Source: Shinella sp032095155 (GTDB taxonomy: Bacteria; Pseudomonadota; Alphaproteobacteria; Rhizobiales; Rhizobiaceae). From it: 64,000 nucleotides of DNA. The stretch spans positions 1-64,000 of the forward strand of contig NZ_JBLZPK010000023.1 of NCBI RefSeq assembly GCF_049199905.1, given 5' to 3'. The notes under the pieces are model-generated. The model had not been told where the DNA came from. It did not search any database and saw only the letters and a program-made list of their open reading frames with translations. Both the position numbers and the translations under genes were made by a program. Position 1 is the stretch's first letter; each line of letters opens with the position of its first letter. Below are positions 23,419 through 31,117 of this stretch, piece after piece.

Positions 23419-23566
23419 TGACCAGCGGCGCCTCTATAGAACAGGGTTTTGCCTTCGACAAGCGCAAAATATCAAAAAAATCCGCGATCTTGGGGAAAGT
23501 GCTGGTGCGCCGGGAAATTTTTCTTCTTGGCGGGAACCGGTTTGCCGTTCTGCCGTTTGGAAGCCC

Positions 23567-24070
23567 ATGGAACAGATCGCCGCCGAGCTCTTCGGAAAGA
23601 CCGAAATTCCCTATCCCGTCATGCTTTTGCGCATGACGGGCGCCATCATTCTGGGGGCTGTCATCGGCGGGGAGCGCGAATATCGCGATCAGGCGGCGGG
23701 GCTGCGCACCCATATCCTCGTGGCGCTCGCGGCCTGCGTCTTCGCGCTGCTTTCCATCGAGAGCGTGCACATGGCCGGCTTTGCCGATGAGCAGGTGCGC
23801 ATCGATCCCCTGCGCGTCATCGAGGCGGTCACGTCGGGCGTGGCGTTTCTCGCCGCCGGCATGATCGTTTTTTCGCGCGGCGAGGTGCGGGGGCTGACGA
23901 CGGGCGCCGGCATGTGGCTTGCAGGCGCGGTCGGGCTTGCGGTGGGGCTCGGCTATTGGTTCCTCGCGGTCTTTGCAACGCTCGCCTGCTTTATCGTGCT
24001 GTTCATTCTCGGAAAAATCCGTTTCGCCAAGCCGAACGACGGTGACAGTTCGGTGCATAAACATGATTAA
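23567..24070 (+). CDS. MgtC/SapB-family membrane protein
   Basis: 167 residues with four to five hydrophobic segments. The MgtC/SapB hallmark is clear: LRMTGAIILGAVIGGEREYR, then AAGLRTHILVALAACVF, and GVAFLAAGMIVFSRGEVRGL. The C-terminal ACT-like domain of MgtC proper is absent, so it is of the short SapB type. The family is linked to Mg2+ limitation and acid or host stress; the exact role here is unknown. The stop codon lies inside a 9-bp inverted repeat. Confidence 0.88.
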   Translation: MEQIAAELFGKTEIPYPVMLLRMTGAIILGAVIGGEREYRDQAAGLRTHILVALAACVFALLSIESVHMAGFADEQVRIDPLRVIEAVTSGVAFLAAGMIVFSRGEVRGLTTGAGMWLAGAVGLAVGLGYWFLAVFATLACFIVLFILGKIRFAKPNDGDSSVHKHD

Positions 24071-24083
24071 AATTATCATGTTT
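24059..24083. terminator. AT-rich inverted repeat over the mgtC-like stop codon
   Basis: AAACATGAT and ATCATGTTT are perfect 9-bp arms around TAAAATT, followed by TTTT. It may terminate the mgtC-like transcript or be a protein-binding site. Confidence 0.5.
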
Positions 24084-24148
24084 TCACGCCGTCAATCGAA
24101 ATTCTGTTGCTTTACGAATAAATCGCGCCCTATACCGTCTCTCATCAA

Positions 24149-24245
24149 AGCCGCGCGTTAAACGTGCGCGCGGCTCCGTATCCGGCCGAGGGCGGCGGAG
24201 CGGTCGAGGGGCCTTCGCCGCTCGGACAACGGCCGGTTGCCGGCC
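24149..24245 (+). promoter_or_regulatory. Structured leader of the type I secretion operon
   Basis: Three hairpins follow one another before the ABC gene: AGCCGCGCG/CGCGCGGCT (24149–24175), GAGCGG/CCGCTC (24198–24223) and GGCCGG/CCGGCC (24231–24245). The start codon is at 24281. This suggests a long structured 5' UTR; no known riboswitch is recognised. Confidence 0.45.
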
Positions 24246-24280
24246 GAACCTCCGGCGTCGAACTTTAAAGAGATATTCCC

Positions 24281-26017
24281 ATGCGATCATCGGGCAAGTC
24301 CGGTGTGGACGAACTCAGAGCCGTGCTGAAGACGAGTGCCGCTGGCTTCCTCGCCATCGGCCTTTTCAGCTTCTTCGTGAACCTGCTCGTCCTGACCGGG
24401 CCGCTCTTCATGCTGCAGATCTACGACCGGGTGCTCGCCTCCCGTTCGGAGGCGACGCTGGTGGCGCTGACCGGCCTCATTGTCGGGCTCTATCTCATCA
24501 TGGGCGTGCTCGACCATCTGCGCAGCCGCATCGCCGCCCGCATCGGCGCGCGCTTCCAGGCCCGCTTCGACAAACGCGTCTTCAACGCCGTACTCGACCG
24601 CGCCACGCTGCACGCGCAGGGTATTTCGACGGTCACCGGCATGCGCGATCTCGATGCCATCCAGAAGGTGCTGTCGTCGCCCGCCGTCTTCACGGCCTTC
24701 GACATTCCCTGGACGCCGCTCTTCATCTTCGTCATCTTCACCTTCCACCCCTGGATGGGCATGCTCGGCGTCGTCGGCGGCCTCATCCTCGTTGGGCTCA
24801 CCTGGCTCAACCAGAACGGCACGAAGGAAGACCAGGAGCGGGCGATGATCGCCGGCCGCCAGTCCGACGAGATGACCCAGACCTTGCAGAAGGAAAGCGA
24901 CACGGTTCGCGCACTCGGCATGCGCCGCTCCGTCGCCAGCCGCTGGCAGCTCCTGCGCGACAAGGCGCTGGAAGCCAATATCCATTATTCCGACAGCAAC
25001 GGCTTCTACTCGATCGCTTCCAAGACCTTCCGCGTCTTCCTTCAGTCGGCCATTCTGGCGCTCGGCGCCTATCTGGTGCTGAAGAACGAAATCACCGCCG
25101 GCGCGATGATCGCAAGCTCCATCATCATCGGCCGCGCGCTCGCCCCCATCGAGGGCGCCATCGGCCAGTGGGCGCTCATCCAGCGCGCCGTACAGGGCTG
25201 GCGCCAGCTCTCCGAGCTTCTGGGCCGCGTGCCGGAGGAAGACGCGCGCACCGCGCTGCCGAAGCCGCGCGCTATCGTCGATGTCGAGCAGGTCACCGTT
25301 GTGCCGCCGGGCGAGAAGGTCGCGACGGTGCGCATGCTGAGCTTTGAACTGCGCCCCGGCCAGGCGCTGGGCGTCATCGGCCAGAGCGCGTCGGGCAAGT
25401 CGACGCTGGCGCGGGTGCTGACCGGCATCTGGCCGCCCGCTGGCGGCAAGGTGCGCCTGGACGGCGCTTCGCTGGAACAGTATGGCACGGATGGACTTGC
25501 CGACCATGTTGGCTACCTGCCGCAGGATGTCGTGCTGTTCGAAGGCACGATTGCCGAAAACATCGCCCGCATGGCGCTCGATCCCGATCCGATGAAGGTG
25601 GTGGAAGCGGCCAAGAAGGCCGGTGCGCATGACATGATCCTGCGCCTGCCCGATGGCTACGACACCAAGCTGCCGGCCATGGGCGGCCGTCTCTCGGGCG
25701 GCCAGAAGCAGCGCGTCGGCCTCGCCCGTGCGCTCTATGGCGATCCGGTTCTGCTGGTGCTCGACGAGCCGAACTCCAACCTCGACGCCGAGGGCTCGAT
25801 GGCGCTCAACCTCGCCATCCGCAACATGAAGGCCGAGGGCAAGTCGATCGTCATCATGGCACATCGCCCGGCCGCCATCGAGGAATGCGAGCTCATCCTC
25901 ATCATGGAAAACGGCCAGCGCCTGGCCTTCGGCCCGCGTGACGACGTTCTGCGCGCGCATCTGCGCAACCATACGCAGGTCGTGGGCGGCACGGGCACCG
26001 GCGGCAGCAACAAGTAA
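24281..26017 (+). CDS. prsD: Type I secretion ABC transporter (PrtD/PrsD family)
   Basis: 578 residues: transmembrane domain with about six helices (residues 15–300), then the ATPase. Walker A is GQSASGKS at residues 367–374, the signature LSGGQKQRVGLARAL and Walker B LLVLDEPNSNLD. There is no N-terminal C39-like domain, as expected for exporters of RTX proteases, hemophores and glycanases. The next gene is the adaptor, 10 nt away. The RTX/HasA-like protein at 31118 is the obvious candidate substrate. Symbol by analogy with Rhizobium prsDE. Confidence 0.92.
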   Translation: MRSSGKSGVDELRAVLKTSAAGFLAIGLFSFFVNLLVLTGPLFMLQIYDRVLASRSEATLVALTGLIVGLYLIMGVLDHLRSRIAARIGARFQARFDKRVFNAVLDRATLHAQGISTVTGMRDLDAIQKVLSSPAVFTAFDIPWTPLFIFVIFTFHPWMGMLGVVGGLILVGLTWLNQNGTKEDQERAMIAGRQSDEMTQTLQKESDTVRALGMRRSVASRWQLLRDKALEANIHYSDSNGFYSIASKTFRVFLQSAILALGAYLVLKNEITAGAMIASSIIIGRALAPIEGAIGQWALIQRAVQGWRQLSELLGRVPEEDARTALPKPRAIVDVEQVTVVPPGEKVATVRMLSFELRPGQALGVIGQSASGKSTLARVLTGIWPPAGGKVRLDGASLEQYGTDGLADHVGYLPQDVVLFEGTIAENIARMALDPDPMKVVEAAKKAGAHDMILRLPDGYDTKLPAMGGRLSGGQKQRVGLARALYGDPVLLVLDEPNSNLDAEGSMALNLAIRNMKAEGKSIVIMAHRPAAIEECELILIMENGQRLAFGPRDDVLRAHLRNHTQVVGGTGTGGSNK

Positions 26018-26027
26018 GGACAGGACC

Positions 26028-27344
26028 ATGGTTCGGGAAACAGGCTCCAGGGACAGAAAGTGGAGCAGCCGCCGCTATGCGATCGCCGGCTATACGACGG
26101 TCTTCGTGCTGCTCGGCGGCATGGGCGCCTGGGCGGCGCTGACGCGCATCAACGGCGCGGTCGTCGCTGCCGGCATCATCGAGGTCGCCGCCAACCGCCA
26201 GGTCGTGCAGCACCTGACGGGCGGCGTGGTGGGCGAGATCCGCGTCAAGGAAGGCGATACGGTCAAGGTCGGCGACGTGCTGATGCGCCTCGACGACACG
26301 TTCGACCAGTCGGAACTGACCGTCATCGAAGGCCAGCTCTACAGCCTGCTCGGCACGGCGGCGCGGCTTCAGGCCGAACAGGACGACAAGACGGAGATCA
26401 CCTTCGATCCCGATCTCCTCAAGGCCGTGGCGACCAATCCGGAAGCCGCCGAGATCGTCACCGGCCAGAAGCGGCTGATGGCGGCGCGGGCGGAAACCCG
26501 CGACAAGCAGGCCGCGCAGCTTCAGGAAAAGAAGGCGCAGATCGCCAAGCAGAATGAAGGCCTCGAAAGCCGCATCCAGGCGCTGGAAACCCAGGTCAGC
26601 CTCATCGGCAAGGAGCTGGACGCGCAGAACAAGCTGCTTGCCCAGTCGCTGACCAATGCCAGCCGTGTTCTCGCCCTTCAGCGTGAAGAGGCGGAAATCC
26701 GCGGCACGATCAGCCAAGCCCGCTCCAACATCGCCGAGAACACCGGCCGCGTCGCCGAAATCGAGATCGCCATCCTCAACATCCATTCGACGGTGCGCGA
26801 GGAGGCGACGACCTCGCTGCGCGAGATCGAGGCGAAGATCGCCGAGCTCAAGGAGCGCCGCAACGCCAAGCTGGAAACGCTCGGCCGCATGGATATCACG
26901 GCCCCCATGTCCGGCGTGGTGCTCGGCATGCAGGTCCATGCGCTGCGCTCGGTCATCCGTCCGGCCGATCCGCTGCTCTACATCATCCCGCAGGAGCAGG
27001 ACCTCGTCATCTCCACGCAGATCTCGCCGACGCAGATCGACCAGGTCCATGTCGGCCAGATGGCGCATATCCGCTTCGGGGCTTTCGACCACCGCTCGAC
27101 GCCGGAAATCTTCGGCCATGTCACGAAGGTCGCCGCTGACGTGCTCTCCGACCAGCGCACCGGCGCCACCTTCTACAAGGCGGAAATCAAGCCGGAGGCC
27201 GGCGAAATGGCCAAGCTCGGCGACAAGCACGTCATGCCCGGCATGCCGGTCGAAACCTTCATCCAGACCTCGGAACGCTCACCGCTCGAATATCTGGTCA
27301 AGCCGCTCGCCGATTACTTCGCCAAGGCGTTCCGCGAACGGTAA
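26028..27344 (+). CDS. prsE: Type I secretion membrane-fusion (adaptor) protein, HlyD/PrsE family
   Basis: 438 residues from ATG 26028 (AGGACAGGACC upstream). One N-terminal transmembrane helix (about residues 17–38) is followed by the beta-barrel/lipoyl half LTGGVVGEIRVKEGDTVKVG. A long coiled coil (residues 140–290) and the C-terminal barrel ending in PLADYFAKAFRER complete it. It links the ABC exporter to a TolC-type outer-membrane channel, which is not in the window. A terminator follows at 27378. Confidence 0.92.
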   Translation: MVRETGSRDRKWSSRRYAIAGYTTVFVLLGGMGAWAALTRINGAVVAAGIIEVAANRQVVQHLTGGVVGEIRVKEGDTVKVGDVLMRLDDTFDQSELTVIEGQLYSLLGTAARLQAEQDDKTEITFDPDLLKAVATNPEAAEIVTGQKRLMAARAETRDKQAAQLQEKKAQIAKQNEGLESRIQALETQVSLIGKELDAQNKLLAQSLTNASRVLALQREEAEIRGTISQARSNIAENTGRVAEIEIAILNIHSTVREEATTSLREIEAKIAELKERRNAKLETLGRMDITAPMSGVVLGMQVHALRSVIRPADPLLYIIPQEQDLVISTQISPTQIDQVHVGQMAHIRFGAFDHRSTPEIFGHVTKVAADVLSDQRTGATFYKAEIKPEAGEMAKLGDKHVMPGMPVETFIQTSERSPLEYLVKPLADYFAKAFRER

Positions 27345-27377
27345 GTCCGCTCGGCGGAACCGGTCCATCAAAGCTCA

Positions 27378-27402
27378 AAGGGCGCCACGGCGCCCTTTGT
27401 TA
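27378..27402 (+). terminator. Rho-independent terminator after prsE
   Basis: AAAGGGCGCC, loop ACG, GGCGCCCTTT then GTT. It closes the prsDE transcript. Confidence 0.8.
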
Positions 27403-27473
27403 TGCCTTGCTCATGGAACAAATTCACCCCTCGGGCATTCCTTTTCCAACAGTCAAAGGGAAAGGAAACTTCA

Positions 27474-27551
27474 ATGGCTCGGGCTTTGATTCTCTGGTTG
27501 ATGGGCGTTCCGCTCTTCCTCGTCCTCTTGCTCTGGTATTTCTTCTTCTGA
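27474..27551 (+). CDS. 25-residue hydrophobic microprotein
   Basis: ATG 27474 is preceded by GGGAAAGGAAAC, a strong purine-rich ribosome binding site. The product MARALILWLMGVPLFLVLLL plus WYFFF is a single membrane helix. The gene lies alone between two terminators (27378 and 27567), so it is a complete transcription unit. Similar LxWLxGxPxxxxLLL microproteins occur in many Proteobacteria (recalled); no function is known to me. Confidence 0.6.
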   Translation: MARALILWLMGVPLFLVLLLWYFFF

Positions 27552-27566
27552 GCAAAGACGACAAAC

Positions 27567-27592
27567 AAAAAGGGGCCTTGCGGCCCCTTTTT
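27567..27592. terminator. Bidirectional rho-independent terminator
   Basis: AAAAAGGGGCC, loop TTGC, GGCCCCTTTTT: a run of A on one side and T on the other. It serves the microprotein gene on + and cysN (ending at 27611) on −. Confidence 0.9.
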
Positions 27593-27610
27593 ACGTTCCT
27601 GTGCTGACGA

Positions 27611-29098
27611 TTACTCGTCGAGATCCGCAAGGATTTCCGCAGCCCGGCCCGCGCTGGTGTGGCGCACGTCCACGTCGTGGCGGCGGTCGGCGAACAGTTC
27701 GGTCGCCATGATCTTTTCGGCGAGATCGGCGGGCAGCGAGAGCAGCACGCGCTGGTCGTCCTTGTGGATGCCACCCAGTTCCGAGCGGCGGCCCGAGATC
27801 ATGCCGCCGGCCACCGTGTTGTTGGTGTCGGGATCGATCAGGATGAAGGCGCCGGTCGTGCGGTTCTGCTCGTAGGTGTCGAAGATCGCCTGTTCGTCGA
27901 AGGTGAGATGCACCTTGCCGATGGCGTTCATGCCGAGCTTGTCGGCCGAGGCCCATTTCGAGGTCTTCGGGTCGAGCTGGCTGATCGGATCGACGGTGAC
28001 GCGCTGGCGGCGCGAGCCGCTCTTCAGCCAGTAGCGCTTGCCGGGCTCGATGCCTTCCGGCTGGAGGGCCACGAGCTGGGCGTCGAAGCCGCGGCCGGTC
28101 ATCGGCTGGCTGTCGATGGCGACGATCATGTCGCCGCGCGACACGTCGACCTGGCGGTCGAGCACCAGCGTGATGGCGTCACCCGCGACGGCGGCGTTGC
28201 GCACGAGGTCGAAGGTGACGATCTTGGTGACGTTGGCGACCATGCCCGATGGCAGGATGACGACCGAATCGCCCGGCTTCACCGAGCCGCCGGCAACCGT
28301 GCCCTGATAGCCGCGAAAACTTTCGCCCGGACGCGAGACACGCTGCACCGGCAGGCGGAAGCCGACCGTCTGGTTGGAGCGGGTGGTGGCCTTTTCCAGC
28401 GTCTCGACCAGCGTCGGGCCTTCATACCAGGGCATGGCGGCGCGGCCGTCATAGACGACGTTCTCGCCCTTCAGCGCCGACATCGGGATGGCGGTGATCT
28501 GCTTGACGCCGAGCGTCAGCGCGAATTCCTTGAAGTCATGCGTGATCTGCTCGAAGCCGGCGCGGTCGTAGTTCGTCAGGTCGATCTTGTTGATGGCCAG
28601 CACGAACTGGCGAATGCCCATCAGCGCGGCGATCGTGGCATGGCGGCGGGTCTGTTCGAGAATCCCAGCGCGGGCATCGATCAGCAGAATGGCGAGATCC
28701 GCCGTCGAAGCGCCGGTCGCCATGTTGCGGGTATACTGCTCGTGACCGGGCGTATCGGCGACGATGAACGAGCGGCGGTCGGTCGAGAAGTAACGATAGG
28801 CGACGTCGATGGTGATGCCCTGTTCACGCTCGGCCTGCAGACCGTCGAGCAGCAGCGCGAAATCGGGCAGGCCGAGATCGTTCTGCTTGCCGCTGTCGCG
28901 GTGCAGCGTCGCGGCCTGGTCTTCCTTGACGGCCTTGGTGTCCCAGAGCAGGCGGCCGATCAGCGTCGACTTGCCGTCGTCGACCGAGCCGCAGGTGATG
29001 AGGCGAAGCGGGCGGGAGTCACGGATTGCTTTAGCCGTTTCGAGGGCCGGTTCTTCCACGGTGAAAACCTCGGCGGTTGCGGTGGCGGAAACGGTCAT
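27611..29098 (-). CDS. cysN: Sulfate adenylyltransferase GTPase subunit
   Basis: 495 residues from ATG 29098 (MTVSATATAE). This EF-Tu-like GTPase has GSVDDGKS at residues 37–44, ADTPGHEQYTRNMATGAS (G3), INKID (G4) and two beta-barrel domains. It ends at LADLDE, so there is no fused APS kinase, unlike NodQ or CysNC. It works with CysD to make APS from sulfate and ATP. One base separates it from the cysD stop. Confidence 0.95.
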   Translation of the reverse strand: MTVSATATAEVFTVEEPALETAKAIRDSRPLRLITCGSVDDGKSTLIGRLLWDTKAVKEDQAATLHRDSGKQNDLGLPDFALLLDGLQAEREQGITIDVAYRYFSTDRRSFIVADTPGHEQYTRNMATGASTADLAILLIDARAGILEQTRRHATIAALMGIRQFVLAINKIDLTNYDRAGFEQITHDFKEFALTLGVKQITAIPMSALKGENVVYDGRAAMPWYEGPTLVETLEKATTRSNQTVGFRLPVQRVSRPGESFRGYQGTVAGGSVKPGDSVVILPSGMVANVTKIVTFDLVRNAAVAGDAITLVLDRQVDVSRGDMIVAIDSQPMTGRGFDAQLVALQPEGIEPGKRYWLKSGSRRQRVTVDPISQLDPKTSKWASADKLGMNAIGKVHLTFDEQAIFDTYEQNRTTGAFILIDPDTNNTVAGGMISGRRSELGGIHKDDQRVLLSLPADLAEKIMATELFADRRHDVDVRHTSAGRAAEILADLDE

Positions 29099-29099
29099 C

Positions 29100-30053
29100 T
29101 CAGAAATACCCTTCGCGTTTCTTCTTTTCCATGGAGCCGGACTGGTCGCGGTCAATCGCGCGGCCCTGGCGTTCGGAGACGGTGGCGGTCTCCAGCTCGG
29201 CGATGACGTCGTCGAGCGTCGTGGCATTGGAGCGGATGGCGCCCGTCAGCGGGAAGCAGCCGAGCGTGCGGAAGCGGATAACACCTTCCTGCTTCACTTC
29301 GCCGGGCAGCAGTTCGAGGCGCGGGTCCTCGGCCAGGATCATCATGCCGTCACGCTCCACGAAGGGGCGTTTTTCCGCGAAATAGAGCGGCACGATCGGG
29401 ATATCCTCGGCCTGGATGTAGCGCCAGATATCGACCTCGGTCCAGTTGGACAGCGGGAAAGCGCGCACGCTCTCGCCCTGGCGAATCATGCCGTTATAGA
29501 CGTTCCACAGCTCGGGACGCTGGTTGCGCGGATCCCAGCGATGATCCGGCGTGCGGAAGGAATAGATGCGCTCCTTGGCGCGCGAGGCTTCCTCGTCGCG
29601 GCGGGCGCCGCCGAAGGCCGCGTCGTATTTGCCGGCGTCCAGCGCCTGGCGCAGCGATTCGGTCTTCATGATGTCGGTGTAGAGCGCCGAACCGTGGCTG
29701 AACGGCGTGACGTTCTCGGCCGCACCGCGCGGGTTAACGTGCTCGATCAGGTCGAGATCGTATTCCTTCACGATGGCGTCGCGGAAGGCGATCATCTCGG
29801 CGAACTTCCAGCCCGTGTTGACGTGCAGGAGCGGGAAGGGCACGCGGCCGGGATAGAAGGCCTTGCGGGCAAGATGCAGCAGAACCGAACTATCCTTGCC
29901 GATCGAATAGAGCATCACCGGACGCTCGAATTCGGCGGCGACTTCGCGGAAGATGTGGATGGCTTCGTTTTCCAGCGCCTTCAGATGCGGATCGAGCGGC
30001 GGCTTGTGCGGTGCGTTCTGCTTCGCTTCCGCTTCGTGACGGGTATCGGACAT
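29100..30053 (-). CDS. cysD: Sulfate adenylyltransferase catalytic subunit
   Basis: 317 residues from ATG 30053. The PP-loop motif is MLYSIGKDSSVLLHLARKAF, followed by AFGGARRDEEASRAKERIYS and the C-terminal MEKKKREGYF typical of CysD. It forms the ATP sulfurylase with CysN. It is 50 nt downstream of cysH in the same direction, forming cysH–cysD–cysN. Confidence 0.96.
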   Translation of the reverse strand: MSDTRHEAEAKQNAPHKPPLDPHLKALENEAIHIFREVAAEFERPVMLYSIGKDSSVLLHLARKAFYPGRVPFPLLHVNTGWKFAEMIAFRDAIVKEYDLDLIEHVNPRGAAENVTPFSHGSALYTDIMKTESLRQALDAGKYDAAFGGARRDEEASRAKERIYSFRTPDHRWDPRNQRPELWNVYNGMIRQGESVRAFPLSNWTEVDIWRYIQAEDIPIVPLYFAEKRPFVERDGMMILAEDPRLELLPGEVKQEGVIRFRTLGCFPLTGAIRSNATTLDDVIAELETATVSERQGRAIDRDQSGSMEKKKREGYF

Positions 30054-30103
30054 GGAAATTCTTACTCCGGATAGGTAGGACGCCTTGGGAGGGCTCGTTC
30101 TGG

Positions 30104-30850
30104 TCAGGCCGCGCTGGGGGCCGGGATGGTTGTGGCTTCGGCGACGTGCAGGCCGCATTCGCGCTTCTCGTCGTTTTCCCACCACCAGCGGCCGGCCCGT
30201 TCGGGCTCGCCCGGCTTGATGGCGCGCGTACAGGGTTCGCAGCCGATCGAGGGATAGCCGCGGGCATGCATCGGGTTCACCGGCACGGCATGGTCGGCCA
30301 CATAGGCCTTGATGCGGTCGATGTCCCAATCCGCCAGCGGATTGATCTTGATCAGGTTGCGCTCGGCGTCGAACTCCGCGAACGGCGTGTCGGCACGGTT
30401 GCCGGACTGGCCGCGGCGCAGGCCGGTGATCCAGAAGGATGCCCCTTCGAGTGCGCGCGCAAGCGGCTTCAGCTTGCGCACGCCGCAACAGGCGTGGCGG
30501 GCTTCGACGCTGTCGTAGAAGCCGTTGAGGCCGTACTTCGCGGCATAGGCGTCGATATCGTCCTGCGCGGGCACATAGCGGGTGATGCTGATACCGTACT
30601 GGCCCTCGGTCTCGTCGATGAGATCGACGGTCTCCTTGAAGAGACGGCCCGTCTCCAGCGTCACGACGTCGATGCCGAGGCGATCGGTGCCGATGGCGGC
30701 GGTGATCACCTGGTCCTCGATGCCGAGGCTGGTGGTGAACACGGCGCGCCCGCCGAGCTCGGCCACGAGCGAAAGACGCCCTGCGAGGTCGAGATTGGCG
30801 AGCTTGTCATTGAGGGCCTGCGCGGTGCCGTTTCCGGTGAGAGCAGTCAT
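30104..30850 (-). CDS. cysH: Assimilatory APS reductase (CysH, iron–sulfur type)
   Basis: 248 residues. The two Cys pairs RHACCGVRK and IGCEPCTRA mark the [4Fe-4S] APS-reducing branch rather than the PAPS enzyme of enterics. The catalytic Cys lies in KRECGLH near the C-terminus. It reduces APS to sulfite. This agrees with the absence of an APS kinase in cysN and with reported use of APS by rhizobia. It diverges from the RTX gene across 267 nt. Confidence 0.94.
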   Translation of the reverse strand: MTALTGNGTAQALNDKLANLDLAGRLSLVAELGGRAVFTTSLGIEDQVITAAIGTDRLGIDVVTLETGRLFKETVDLIDETEGQYGISITRYVPAQDDIDAYAAKYGLNGFYDSVEARHACCGVRKLKPLARALEGASFWITGLRRGQSGNRADTPFAEFDAERNLIKINPLADWDIDRIKAYVADHAVPVNPMHARGYPSIGCEPCTRAIKPGEPERAGRWWWENDEKRECGLHVAEATTIPAPSAA

Positions 30851-31014
30851 TCTAATCCATAGCCTTTGCGAGAAGTTGCCGGATTATCGCAGGCCGGTCT
30901 CCCGGAAGACAGCAAAACGGATTTCCAAAGTTTCAGCGGAGGAGCAAATATCTCTCTTTCCGGCGCTTCCGGCAGAAATCCTGACGCCTCGGCATGGCCG
31001 CAAAACTTCCCGAA

Positions 31015-31067
31015 AAAACTCAGCAAAGAAACTTGACAAAAAAATTCAGATTTAATAGCTGAGTTTT
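31015..31067 (+). promoter_or_regulatory. Promoter bracketed by an inverted repeat, upstream of the RTX gene
   Basis: Perfect 10-bp arms AAAACTCAGC (31015–31024) and GCTGAGTTTT (31058–31067) enclose TTGACA (31033–31038). With a 17-nt spacer, the −10 position (TAGCTG) overlaps the second arm. This suggests a regulated promoter for the RTX gene; the −10 is weak. A GC hairpin (about 31083–31099) lies in the leader. Confidence 0.45.
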
Positions 31068-31117
31068 GTATTCAAGTTTATAGCGGGCATCGGGCCCGCA
31101 GGGAAGGACTGGGGACC

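Noticed and set aside
29100..30053. Nodulation (nodPQ) instead of housekeeping ATP sulfurylase
   Set aside because: cysN has no fused APS kinase, and cysH adjoins; there are no nod genes or nod boxes nearby.
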